Source of the DNA: Cristatella mucedo
Taxonomy: Eukaryota; Bryozoa; Phylactolaemata; Cristatellidae
Length of the DNA stretch: 39,333 bases
Assembly (NCBI GenBank): GCA_009760855.2
Contig: WPIO01000476.1
Location: 1-39,333 of the forward strand
Direction of reading: 5' to 3'
Of the stretch, positions 26,700 through 37,700 are shown piece after piece. The notes below the pieces were generated by a model, which saw nothing but the letters and a program-made list of their open reading frames with translations, was not told where the DNA came from and did not search any database. The translations under genes and the position numbers were made by a program. Position 1 is the first letter of the stretch, and every line of letters starts with the position of its first letter.

Positions 26700-28136
26700 A
26701 TGCTGACTTAAGCTAATGAAGCTACCTCTAAGCTAGAGAGGTTGTTGAAGTCGATTCGATGCATATTAGTGAGCTGATGAAGCTCAGACAGACAGATTTG
26801 ATATGATGTAGCAGCTCTGCTGATGGCGAGCAGCAGAGTTTCATGCTTGATCCGACAACCAGGAGAGTATCGTACAAGATCCATACGATTTACGACACGA
26901 AGCATTGAGGCATTGTGTGCCTAATAAAGGGAACAGCAATTATCCAATCGGTATAGTGATTAGCTCTAAAACCAGACTGGAACTTATTAGCAGTTTTTGA
27001 AGTTTTAATGTATGAGTTCAGCTGGAGTGCCTCGATTCGTTCCTGTGTCTTTGATAGGAACAGTAGAAGGGAGATTAGGCGGAAGTTGCTCTAGTTCTAT
27101 TGGCATTGTGTAGCTTTCTTGAGAAGTGGCTTGACTATAGCCTTTTTGAACGGTACTGGGACATGACCTGAGGCCGATGAAATATCTATGTTAGTTATGC
27201 ATGGAGGCAGCAGATCAATGCGTCGTAGAAGCAGGGAGTGGGAATAGGGCCCAGAGGACTAGTTGTCCTCTTTGATTGGGATACGAACTTCAAAACGAGG
27301 TCACTAGTGACCTTCTTGGATGTAGACATTGAGGTGATGCTTGAAACTGAGGGCAATGATTCCAGGGGATGCTGCCATCTAAGGGATGGGCTCCCTGATC
27401 TTGTCAATGGTTTTTGACAAAGAAGTTAGAGAAGCGATCAGCTATATCTTCCCAGCGGTCACTAGGTAAGGAGCTAGCCTGGGATAGGTTAAGGAGCTGG
27501 TTGATTGTGGAAGTCAGCATTTTTAGATTGTCCATCTGTGATTCAAAAATGTTTTTATAGAAGCTAGACTGGCCCTTTGCTAGGATAGATTGGTACGATC
27601 TACGGTAGTCCCTGTATGCCTGTCAATAGACAGTCAGTCCTGATCTTTTGTATACTTTTTCAAGCATAGTAGACCTAGCTAGTTCAATGTCTATGGTAAG
27701 CAAACCGCCGTCCGGTCTGAAATTTAGTCAGAGGTGCAAACTCATCGAGTATCTCAGCTAATATCGTGTTGTAGCAATCTTGCAATGATGACAGGTCGGA
27801 AGAGGGATTAAAAGCAGAGGCGTAGCCGATATTCTCATACGGACAGTATTGATGTCAAAGGTCTCGAGTTTTACGATTCACAGAAATTTTAGCTGAGGAG
27901 TAGGAGTGCACACGTTGTAGACTGAATGAGATCTGCATGTGGTAAGATAAGCAGGATTTGGTAATAGTTGCTAATGACAATGTGCAGTTGCATGAAAAAA
28001 TTTGGTCGATTGTGCGACCTTTGATGTGAGCAGGGCCATGTGCATGACTCGCAATTGACAAAGAGTGAGTCAGAGCATGAAATTCGGTGCTATAGGCGTC
28101 AGTTAAGTTATAAACGTGAACGTTGCAACAATTCAT
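26700..28136 (-). mobile_element. LINE copy with endonuclease remnant, internally deleted
   Basis: Read leftward: an endonuclease C-terminal segment (HAHGPAHIKGRTIDQIFSC, about 28,060-28,010), a linker, then RT N-terminal sequence (SDLVLKFVSQSKRTTSPLGP about 27,300, and PLLKKA near 27,120) and the FQSGFRANH equivalent near 26,970. The RT core is deleted and there are many stops. It shows what the truncated copy at 22,505-24,367 lacks at its 5' end. Confidence 0.8.
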
Positions 28137-28210
28137 AATGAGAAAAGATCGATTTATTCCACACAGACTGGAAACGAGATCCCGCGTAGGCTCCGGGGCG
28201 TTTTTCTTGT

Positions 28211-28410
28211 GTTAATGCATAATTTACGGATCTTGGCCACAACAATAGCATCCAGGAATGCAAAGGAGCTACAATAACGAAACGATAAAAGTACGTACGA
28301 GCATAACTTTTGTTAATGCATGATTTACGTATCTTGGCTACAGCAAAAGCATCTAGGAATGCAAGAGAGCTACGATAGCGAAGCGATAAAACGTACGCGC
28401 GAGCATAACT
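28211..28410. repeat. Two tandem copies of a ~101-bp unit
   Basis: Both units begin GTTAATGCAT and end GAGCATAACT, offset by 101-102 bases, with about one difference per ten bases. No coding or transposon signature. Confidence 0.85.
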
Positions 28411-28439
28411 AATACGCAGGTTACTAAGCGCCGGAGATT

Positions 28440-29040
28440 AAAACGCTGCCGGATCAGCTGACTGCCCCTGTCAGATTAAGATTTGACAGCACGGGCAAGC
28501 CAGCCGCGAGGAATGTCGCGACGCTGCGTAGCGCAACCTCTGCCCTGCTGCGGTTAAGACGTCCGGATTTTGCCACTGTTGCATTTAAACTCAGCGGCTT
28601 CAGAAACTCGCTGAAAATGGTAGTTAACCCAGCGTACGACGAAGTGGCCTCTGACATTTTGGACTTGCAGACGCAGAACGCCTGCGGAGATGGCGAACGA
28701 AAGGGGGCGGACGATCGGAGCGAGTGGGAAAAGCCGGTGCGTGCCTGCCTGCCTGCGTGCGTGCACCTGCTGCGGCTCGCAAGCGTCGGGTCCTCCGTGC
28801 AGCGGCTGCCCAAAAACCGGGAGAGGCGGCCGGTAAAGAATAGTATTGCTTTACGTGAGAGCCGTATACTTTGGCCGGTAAGCTGTCAGCCAGCCAGCGT
28901 CTCAGTCTAGCGGCGTCAGTCGCGTGCGCTCTTGAAAAGAAAGGGAGCTGAAATTGACTAAGGCACGCCGCGGAAAAATACTGCGCCCAAGAAACGCAAG
29001 CAGCCGAGCCCTGTGCCGGCCTTTTAGCCATGGAAGTCTG
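28440..29040 (+). other. GC- and CpG-rich stretch with possible exon
   Basis: Clearly richer in GC and CpG than its surroundings, like a CpG island or promoter. An ATG at 28,617 opens VVNPAYDEVASDILDLQTQN (an NPxY-type motif) and 20 more residues to a possible donor at about 28,736 (CCG|GTGCGT). No domain is recognised. It lies just upstream of the second SRCR copy and could be its first exon, encoding a short cytoplasmic segment; this is inference. Confidence 0.3.
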
Positions 29041-29047
29041 CCCATGG

Positions 29048-29217
29048 CACCGGCTATGTGTTGGAGGAAAGCACTGATGAGCTTGAAGCTGAACGCCGTT
29101 TGCTTAAAGATGTGAAATGCAACGGCCGCGAAACTTCAATAGGCAGCTGCAGGCAGGCTCAGGGTGCAAAAGCTGATAGGTGTTCGGATGGTGAACTACT
29201 GCTAATTCAATGCCTGG
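29048..29217 (+). pseudogene. SRCR exon copy 2, splice acceptor lost
   Basis: Matches the exon at 18,684-18,853 (TGYVLEESTDELEAERRLL, VKCNGRETSIGSCRQA, LLLIQCLG) and keeps the G|GTAAGA donor and phase 1 exit. At the 5' border the AG acceptor is replaced by GG, with a non-matching CCCATGGC in place of the pyrimidine tract. It would be skipped or misspliced. Confidence 0.65.
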
Positions 29218-30522
29218 GTAAGACTGGTAGCTCTCTTGCCTCGTGGCTGTGAAGGCGTTGATGCAGCCGTGCGAAGCCTTCATTTGCATACAAATGGGTT
29301 TAGTGGATGCTTTACGGAAATTAATTTGTTTTATCAGGGTTGGATAGTACCGGACTTAATAATCGTCTGAAAAATTGCTTTGGGAATGCTAAGAGCAGGA
29401 GCTTGCAAAGCGACTTCCAACTTGGTTGCTCATTCTGCAGCTCCCTGCCATCCATCCTGCTGTTTGAGTCGTGGCTCTTAAACTTACAGCGAAGGCCAAA
29501 ATTCTAGAGACAGACAGTAAAGTTCAGGTTATCTGAGGCATCGTGAATCCTTCCTGATTTATAGATACCATTTTGCTTCATCGTGATTGCTTTAAGCGGA
29601 CCATGCAATTGCTGCCAGTATTCCAGGTCACGAGTGACTCAATTGCAGTCATTGGAATAGCAATCTATGCCGATCCGAAGAGCCTAAATAACCTGCAATG
29701 GCTTCTTATATAGAGCTTCCATAAGATTTTGGCAGGGTCGAGTAGGGCCTCTCGAACATATTGTTTAGCTGTCGATGGAGTGTGGCTGGAGCTGCTAAAG
29801 ATCTGACTCGCCGACTTTTATAGACTAGTAGTGGCATCAAATAACCCCAGAAAAGGGTCTTCAAAAGGTAGCAGATTTCACACTGAAAAGTCGAACTTGA
29901 TGGTAGAGAATGGCTTATTCACAAAGCCAAGGTGGCAGGTAATTGATGCTGCAGCAGGATTTCCCCTCGGCATAACAGCTTCCACTCTGCCCGGCGAAAA
30001 ACATCCATATTGAATAACAATAATTGATCTGAGCAATTAAAGCTCAAATTGTTCGAATAAAGGTATGCATCGAATGATCAAAATCTTTCGTTCAAAAGCC
30101 TTACAAACTTTATTCAAGCTTAAAGTTTGCAACTCAGCTTGGCTCCCTCAGTGAAGAACGATTATTCTAAATGTGTGGTACCTTTACGAAGTATATGATT
30201 GACCGTTACTTGCATATAGAAAATTAGCTACGTATCTGCAACTGCTAATATTTAGAAAATTTTCTTACCGTAATGGTTAGTCTCAGTAGCTGTTTTTTAT
30301 TTCATATTTTGAGATAGAGTAAGTCTGCGTATGACTATTTTTTTCATTGACTTGACTGCTCTAATGCAATTCAGGCATAACGTTGTGGTATTGCTACTGT
30401 GTGTGCTAGAATTATAGATATTCATTATTCACGGGAACTGCAGGCGAAGAAAATTCCAGTGCTCCGACTGAATTACAACTGCTCGTTTAGTAACAAAAAA
30501 TCTTTGCTCTCAATTATTACTA
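29218..30522. other. Intron-like, no gene recognised
   Basis: The first 60 bases resemble the sequence after 18,853, as expected of a duplicated intron. No exon, domain or clear repeat seen further on. Confidence 0.45.
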
Positions 30523-30665
30523 ATAATACTGATACAAATTATTATAACACGTTTGATATAGCGCTCTCAAAGAACTCAATCTCTTTCCGGGCACTTTACA
30601 TATGTCGCGAAGCAAACATGATCGAATGGGTAGTGGTAGCATGCTCAATGACAACAAGTTATTGA
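30523..30665 (-). mobile_element. LINE 3' UTR and tail copy
   Basis: TAATAA run, complement of the tail hairpin (CTCAAAGAACTCAATCTC), then ATCGAATGGGTAGTGGTAGC resembling the 3' UTR of the LINE at 22,590-22,700. Confidence 0.7.
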
Positions 30666-30838
30666 TACTGTTGTACGTACACAGGAAGAACTGGGATCTC
30701 ATGATTCGAAATTTTTATCTACAGTACGTTTCCAGAAAAGCAGGAATCTTGAACACAAAGTAGTAAATTTTCATTATCTGAAGGAAAATGTCGCCGGTAC
30801 CTAGCGGACATAAGCATACATTTTCTTCGATTTTGTAG

Positions 30839-30862
30839 ATTCTGTGAAACAACGAACGAGAG
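30839..30862 (+). CDS. 24-nt SRCR linker microexon, copy 2
   Basis: TTTTGTAG acceptor, 24 bases coding DSVKQRTRG in phase 1, GTAAGC donor. The same length, phase and splice sites as at 21,989, with only conservative coding differences, although the surrounding introns differ strongly. Confidence 0.55.
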
Positions 30863-31239
30863 GTAAGCGCTTGTGGCCGGCAGCACCAGATTTGAGCACA
30901 TCTATTCCATTTATCTGCCCCTGCAGCTTAAGTTGGTTTATTGCTTTCCTACTAAGGACATTTAGTGCCGTAATTGAAAACAGGTATTTTGGCTTAAGAG
31001 AGTGCCCAAAGTGACAATACTGCCAACATATATACCAACATGCCAACATAAATACTGCCAACAATGCCCAGCTATGGCTTGAAGATAAGTCGATACAGAC
31101 ATATAGCAATACACGTACACAATACTTGTGGCACGTGTGAGTGAAAGGAAAAGATTTTTAGCCGATACCATATATTCGAAGAAGCGTTGGTGAGAAATGA
31201 TGACTGTTGTGTGGACGTATGTCATTTATTGTTAAGCAG

Positions 31240-31378
31240 GCCTTCGCCTAGCCTATGGAATTAGCAATACGACTGAAGTCGTCCAACTTAACGTGAATAA
31301 AACCTGGCAGACTGTCTGCAGCTTGCATTCATGGAGATTTAACGAGGCCTCGGTCGTTTGCCGTCAGCTTGGTGTCAA
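31240..31378 (+). CDS. SRCR exon copy 2, N-terminal half-domain
   Basis: 139 bases, acceptor GTTAAGCAG, donor A|GTACAT, phases as in the first copy. Encodes LRLAYGISNTTEVVQLNVNK, TWQTVCSLHSWRFNEASVVC and RQLG. Still open, but the flanking exons at 29,048 and 33,247 are damaged, so the gene copy as a whole is probably not functional. Confidence 0.65.
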
Positions 31379-31729
31379 GTACATCTGTTCAAATAACGCG
31401 ACGATAACGTCATTTTGACTGTGTCGGAAGTTGATATCACATTTTATTTTATTCAGATTATGCATACTGTGGCTGAATTTGTGCTCTGATCTCTCCTTGC
31501 TTCCAAGCACTGTAGTTTCTCTTAACTCCCACTGTGCATGTATTTCTTCCCCTATGCACTTGAATGGAAGGAACTCTCTGAAATTAGTAACTGGTAAAAA
31601 CAGCATACTATTTAGGAGTCAACCTAGCGCTTCTCAAAAATTGAAATACCAAACCCCTAAAATGATCTCAGCTAGCTTATATTCTGTAGTATATGCATGC
31701 CATCTGGTTGTCTTGTTTCAAAGTTACGT

Positions 31730-32280
31730 GTTAGTAGAGGATCATATCAGCTCCACTATCAACCTACATTCTTTATACAAATGACACCAAACAATTTAGG
31801 CCTGCTTAGGCGGGAAAATGGCACATTTGAGTTATTGTATGCCTTTTTTTTAAATCGGATCTAGTCATCTGTTATTCACAAGTCGAAGGTCTTCTAGCTT
31901 GTGCAATTGAGCGTTTTAGTTTATTCACAACGACAAAGCTTGGCATGTGTGTCGTGAACGTCACAATTGCCAATTCTACCACTTCTTGCTGACTCATTGG
32001 ATCCCCGTCGACTTGTTTGTAGCGAATTTAAGGTTTTTCATATATCACTTTCAGTCTCTTCCTTCCTTTACTCCGGCATGCCTATCCGAACTACTTGACA
32101 GTCTGGCTTGGCACTGCTCCACTGGCTCTTCTGACTCCAGTCGTTTAACTATGTCTCTGATCAACCTCATATTCTTTGGTAACCATGTCTTAAGTTTGCA
32201 TGCTCACAAAGATTGCTACTCGCTATCAATTGACTTGAAGACATTTAAAAAGAAGCCGAAACACTGAAAAACTGTTTTCC
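31730..32280 (+). mobile_element. Decayed LINE reverse-transcriptase fragment
   Basis: Traces of EDHISSTI near 31,737, CVVNVTIANSTTSC (for CRERxCHITPLL) near 31,950 and a following LPLLRHAYPNYL for MAPAYLSDIL near 32,070, in several frames with stops. Same region as the fragment at 16,505 but much older. Confidence 0.6.
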
Positions 32281-32349
32281 CAGTTTTTGCTGCGTCACTT
32301 TCAATTCACTCACACACACACACATTTACATACAACTATATTGTCCTAA

Positions 32350-32400
32350 TTGTTGTAGCGGCCTAAGAGAACTTAATCTCTATCCACACAGCTCAAGTTT
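32350..32400 (-). mobile_element. LINE 3' tail remnant
   Basis: GGCCTAAGAGAACTTAATCTC followed by CCACACAGC, matching the complement of the tail hairpin; the terminal ATT run is absent. Confidence 0.55.
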
Positions 32401-32466
32401 TCCGAGAGGCTAGAGACGAGAAGCTATCATGTTAATCGTTAAAATTGAGCACCTTACCCTCTAGGC

Positions 32467-32636
32467 CAGCAATTCTCAATCTCCCCTTATTACAGTTCCT
32501 CATGTTGTGGCGACCCCAACTATAAAATTGTTTGTGCAAAATGTGGAAATGCGTGTTTTCCGATAGTCTTAGGTGACCCCGGTGAAACCCGGTTCGACTC
32601 CCAAAGGGTTCGCGACCCATAGGTTGAGAACGGCTG
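32467..32636. mobile_element. hAT (Charlie/SPIN-like) MITE
   Basis: 170 bp with terminal inverted repeats CAGCAATTCTCAA and (complement) CAGCCGTTCTCAA, flanked by 8-bp direct repeats CTCTAGGC and CTCTAGGA, as hAT elements make. Internal blocks ACAGTTCCTCATGTTGTGG, AACTATAAAATTGTTT, CTTAGGTGACCCC and CCAAAGGGTTCGCGACCC match my memory of the SPIN/Charlie group known from vertebrates. Non-autonomous: no transposase frame. Confidence 0.82.
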
Positions 32637-32644
32637 CTCTAGGA

Positions 32645-33246
32645 CAAACTAGGATCGCAAGCCAAGCGACATGCTTCCTTTGCAGGATATGTAAAGGGCA
32701 GTGTGTGAGGGAAAACTATTCTTGCAGCCTGTGAGCACTGGGCAGAGACCTTGCAGAGGTCTCTCAGACGGCCTAAGCAGCCACAAGCTCACGACCGGTG
32801 GATGGGCAGTTGACTCGGGGATGATGACTCAGACGATGACTCAGCAGTCCTGCCCAAATCCATGCATTGGCCGCATCTGTTGGGGCATCCATCTACCACA
32901 AACTGCCGCCAGCTGTCGGGCGGGTTCGGAAAAACAAGGCATGCATGGAATGTAAGGGTTGCCAGAGGAGCACAACAGGAAGGGCAGGCCAAGATCCCTC
33001 GAAGCCGGCAGCCGTCAAGTGTGTGTAGACTGGGCTCGGCCGGCACAGCTTGAAATACAGGTTTTGGTGCTGGAGCCGCAGACTTGTTGCTCGGTCGCGA
33101 TACCCAGCCCGACGACAGGTCATGCGGCGGGCTGTCACACAGTGAAAAAGATTTACTTGCCTTAGCATGGTAAACAAATGTCTTACAATTAATGTGCCGT
33201 CACTTTCAAGCATGTCTCAGTAGGCATTGTCACCTCTTCGTTTTAG
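32645..33246. other. Intron-like, no gene recognised
   Basis: GC-richer sequence with several overlapping frames on both strands but no domain, ending in the TTTTAG acceptor before the exon at 33,247. Confidence 0.45.
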
Positions 33247-33427
33247 CACGATCCAGTTCGGCTCAAAATTCGGAAAGTTAAATGGAACTGTATCGAGCAT
33301 CACATTTGACAGCTTTCTGAGTTTCTAATTCGAGTGCAAAGGTAACGAGCCGAGCCTATTGGACTGCCAAAACATTCAAGCAATCAACAATCTCGCCTGC
33401 AGAAGCACAGCTTTACAGGCTGCTTAA
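33247..33427 (+). pseudogene. SRCR terminal exon copy 2, premature stop
   Basis: Matches 25,097-25,289: KLNGTVSSITFDSF, then a TAA at 33,326-33,328 in place of a residue of the conserved FDC block, then FECKGNEPSLLDCQNIQAI and STALQAA before TAA. The acceptor CGTTTTAG is kept. Confidence 0.7.
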
Positions 33428-34224
33428 GTTGATTGCACATAGACGAGCCAAACTCGTGTGCTAACCAGCCGGTAATCGGCCATAATGTATTTCAGAAACG
33501 CGATTTCATGATTTCACATGTGCAATTCTAAGGAATAAGGTTGTTCATTCAGCAGTACTTGGTCAGTCAAATCAAGACCAATAGTAAATATTTCCCATAT
33601 TGTGCCAAGAACCAAACTGGTATTCAATGTTTGCAAGGAACTAAAGCGTCAGGATCCAGCTGTAGCCTTAAAGGCAATCCATTATTAATCCATTATTGAT
33701 GGCTTGCTTTCCATGCAATCCATCAAACTGCACTTCAGCAGGGCAATAGAACCACTTTGCACACCGTGTGGTTGAAAGGTACCTTTGAAGCCACTCAGAA
33801 CGCTTTTGTAAGATCCATAAGACTTCTAACACATATGCATATCGTCTTCTTACGTAACTGATATAAGCAAGCCAAGTTAAAGCTTTTGGAAAGATACCGA
33901 TGCTCTCATCAGGTGGGCTGTAAAATATTCGGCTCTTTTTGAATATTTGAAGAATACGAGTGGCAATGGGCCTGGTTTAGGCAGGCTAATACTAACGGTA
34001 CAAAAACACATTCTGTCGTGCCTAAATGAAAGAGATCTAACTTGGATTAGCTTGACTTTAATTTGGCTGCTTTTATTGGTAGCATGTCTGGATGTTAACT
34101 ATTTATGTATGTTTACTTGGTCTGACAGACTATGAAATTTGTCAATTATCCTCATTAAAATAATTCTCAAAATAAAGTTGGCTTGTAATATTAGGGTATA
34201 TTTCTAGTTTTTTTAAGGTCAGTC
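33428..34224. other. Downstream flank of SRCR copy 2
   Basis: The first 270 bases resemble 25,290-25,560 (shared TTGGTCAGTC/TTGGTCAATC block). No gene seen. Confidence 0.45.
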
Positions 34225-34390
34225 GAGTATTGGTAGCTATTACAAGCTGGCACCCATTGAGTTTGACTCTCGTTGCTCGGGTTTCGGTTTGAATAATTTA
34301 GCAGCAAATGCAAAGTGTCTAGAATTAAACTGAGTTATTTGAGGGTGCAATATTGAATGTAGTATTATTGTTAATATTATTATTAGGATT
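34225..34390 (+). mobile_element. SINE-like copy ending in LINE tail
   Basis: A Pol III-like B box (GAGTTTGACTCTCG) near 34,258, then AGCAGCAAATGCAAAGTGTC, hairpin remnants and an ATT-rich end. Degenerate + strand member of the tail family. Confidence 0.5.
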
Positions 34391-34979
34391 AATTGTAGTA
34401 AGAACTTAACCGATCTATCATCCTGTTAGCTTCTAAAGAACGACCGGTTTCGTAGATGTGCCACAGAGGCGAGTGGGACTGTAGGCTGTTTCACAGCATC
34501 TTAATTTTTTGAACTAGCAGTCCCAAATTTTATCTCACCTATTCATTTTCTGCTTGGATGCGATCTTGCAACCGGTCCGTCAATCCCAGCATTCTCTAAG
34601 TTGAACTTTTAGAAGTCTGGCCTCAACCGGAAGCAGGGTTTGTTAGAAGCGATATTCTTTTCTGAAAACTTTAAAAGTTAATATTCTACTGCTCCAGTCA
34701 GGAGAGATAGATGCTTTGGTCCAGCCACACTTTGTATCATCCTGACTGTGCAGACGGCGCTTAACTGGGTTGGGGCGACTCCAAACGTGGTCTGGAACTT
34801 CACCTGACTTCTTCGTGATACCGTTTGGTATTTCACTGATATCTTCACTGAGACTGTTCTTGAAGTCTCCTCGGATATGCTACTCAAAACGTTTCCTACG
34901 ATGTTACCGTTAATCAATACTCACTGGTGGGCCTTTTCGTCGGGTTAGTAAGAACTTTGTGCCCTATTAACTGCTCCTG
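34391..34979. other. No gene recognised
   Basis: Between the SINE-like copy and recognisable Gypsy gag. Could include the element's LTR or leader, but I find no matching second copy in the window. Confidence 0.35.
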
Positions 34980-37700
34980 AGCCGTCTGGATCTGTGCCCA
35001 ACTGCCCTCATACGTTTAACATCTGGGACGAGCTAGATTTCTTGTTGGCCCATGGCAATGCTCGAAGGAATCGTTTAGGTTGGATAAGGACAGACAAACA
35101 TTCGGCGATTACTGGGATACGTTCGAATAGTACGTGCTAGCTCAAAAGATTCCGTTAGATCTCCATAAAGCCGCATTTCTGAGTTCTATCGGAGCTAAGG
35201 CATAGGCACTGCCGCCTAGCCTTGTATCACAGGCTAAACCGTCGGCTAAGAGCCGGTTGGAATGCACACGGGCGCTTACGGACCGTCATATGCCCGTAAC
35301 TCTCAAAATTTCCAAGACTTAACATTGTCACTGTCGTCATCAACAACCAGGTGAAGCGGTGACAGAATTTTTAGCCTCCTTTCATCTTCACATTGGGGAT
35401 TTGATCGATTCTTGCCGAAAGCTCTGCGAAACCAGCTGGTATGTTTGCGACCCTTTTGTCCAATGATTGCTTGATAGCAAATGATAGCAAAGGCCATTAA
35501 CGTAAAAATTCAGCCACAGAAGATGGCTCTAGATATTGCGACAGAGGCAGAACAGTCGAAAAAAGAGGTTTGCAGCAATGTAAAGTGTTCCGCGCATTTA
35601 ACTGCCAAACCTCTGTCGGTTGACAGGATGAGCAGACCCCACTCTAAGCCAATTGCCTGCAAATGCGCCTCTTGCTGCTCAATGCAGCACGGCCGGCGCC
35701 GATTCCCTTGTAACCACAGCGTATGCCACGTCTGCAGGATACACTGTCATACGTGTAGTAATAAAGATCGGCATCCGATTCGAACGGCAGCAAAGGTGAC
35801 TGCCAGAAAAACCAATTCACACAACTCCAAGGACGTCAAAAAAGTGTCAGATGACGTTGTTTTATTCATTTACAAGAATTAAGACCCACAAATCGTGCAT
35901 GATACGGGTCCCTGTTGAATGAACACTTTTTCACATGAAATTCGATGAGGGAACGAGCTTTTCTACACTATCTGCACATGAGTGTAAGCGAGGCTGTCCT
36001 TGCCCCACCCTGGAGCCTGCAAATATTACGCTGCGGCCATTTGGTGCTACTGCAGAGGTATCTCCTGTTGGTGTAATTCATCCTCAGGCTAAATAACAAA
36101 AAAAGGTCCAGGCTCGACTCTTTATAATTGCTGACACCAACATACCACTGTTCGGCTGAGAAAGGATGGCTTTCGATCTAGATATCGGAGGCTGGATGGT
36201 TTCTGCGAATTTATTGACAGAGCGTTTAGACTTGGACGCCATTCTACAACAGCATGACGATCTCGTCTACCAGACACTGGGTAGGTTTAGCAGCGTTAAG
36301 GCCAAGTTGCATGTTAGAGAAAATGTTGTACTCATGCATATGGAATATCCAACTGCACCATTTTCGATAGGAAGAAGTTATAGGCTGAACTAGTCACATT
36401 GCTCTCTGACGGGGTCATTTTACAAGTCGAGCAGAGCGAATAAGCGACTCTAGTAGTGTCAGTAATTAAGATCTACGGCTCAATCCACCTCTGTGGGAAC
36501 TGAAAAGTCATGCTGAGCGCTCAGCTAATAATTGATGTATACCCAACGCCTTCGATAGACGACTTACAGAAAAAACTAAATGACGGAACTTTATTTTCAA
36601 TGCTGGACCCATCCCGTGCACGCTGGTCGAACTTGAGAACGAGCCAAAAGTTTTTTTAGCATTACTATGCACAGGGGTTTGGTTAAATACAACCACTTGC
36701 CGCTCGGTGTTGCTTCCTCTCCTACTATTCATCAATGGGCAACGGATCATTTGCTGTCTGGACTGCCTGGTGTATTGTGCTACCAGGATGCCATTTTTGT
36801 GACAGGGTAGGACGATCTTGCCACATGCACAGTCTGTCTTCGATGATGGCAAAAACTGCAAAGCGTTGGCCTCAGAGTAAGCAGAGAGAAGTGCGCCTTC
36901 ATAAAAACGATCTATTGTATACCTTGGGCGTCAAATAGACAAGAACGGCATACACCACACAGAGGACACAGTGGCAGCCATAAAAGATGCCCTGCCACCT
37001 ACGGAAGTCAGTGACCTTCGGTCATTCATACGGATGGTGCAATGTATCGCAAGTTCTTGCCCAACCTAGCAAAGGTATTGCAACCCCTTGTACGAATTAC
37101 TTCAAAGCCAACCTGGTGGCCATGCGGACTGCTTACCTATCACACGCCCCCACTTTATTACTATCGTCGGCCCTGGACTTCTGACTACTGCTACCATGCG
37201 TAAGCAGAACTGTGCGGTTGTGTTGTCTGAACACACATATAACTTCGAGTACAGATGGTCAGAATATCATGCTAACGCTGATGATAGGTCTACCCAGGGT
37301 AACTGTGTCTGACAACGGACGGCAGTTTACCTCTGAGGGTTTCTTGAGTTTCCTACAAGCTAAAGGCATCAGGCACTTCCTTTCGGTCTCAGTGAGTGCT
37401 GGCCGAAAATCATGCACGTGCCTGGACCTGGTCGTCCGCGTGGTGCCCACTGAAGGTGCTGCCATGTCTTCATCTCCAACTTGGCCTCACAGATATGCTA
37501 ATGGAGACCTGGTGTAGTACAAGGATTATCGTCACAGGACGACAATTTGGTCTCCAGAAAACCATAACCACAGGCACCTGCAGTGGGATGGATTGGGTAG
37601 AGGTCAGGAGATGGTGCTGACTGCATGATTCGTCACCAAAAGCAAGCTTGGCTGGCAAGATTTAACGCCACCCACACTAACCAGGAGAACCCAGGGAAGG
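34980..37700 (+). mobile_element. Degenerate Ty3/Gypsy LTR retrotransposon (gag-pol)
   Basis: In order: gag capsid (GDYWDTFE, then KAAFLSSIGAKA near 35,150, and GEAVTEFLASFHLHIGDLID near 35,350); a Cys/His cluster like zinc knuckles (35,655-35,765); the RT entry segment (DLVYQTLGRFSSVKAKLHV near 36,265); RT palm pieces (FSMLDPSRARWSNLRTSQKF near 36,590); the RT tail (DKNGIHHTEDTVAAIKDALP near 36,945 and SDLRSF); and the integrase core (VTVSDNGRQFTSEGFLSFLQ near 37,305). Many stops and frame changes; no LTR pair identified. Dead copy on the + strand. Confidence 0.82.
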
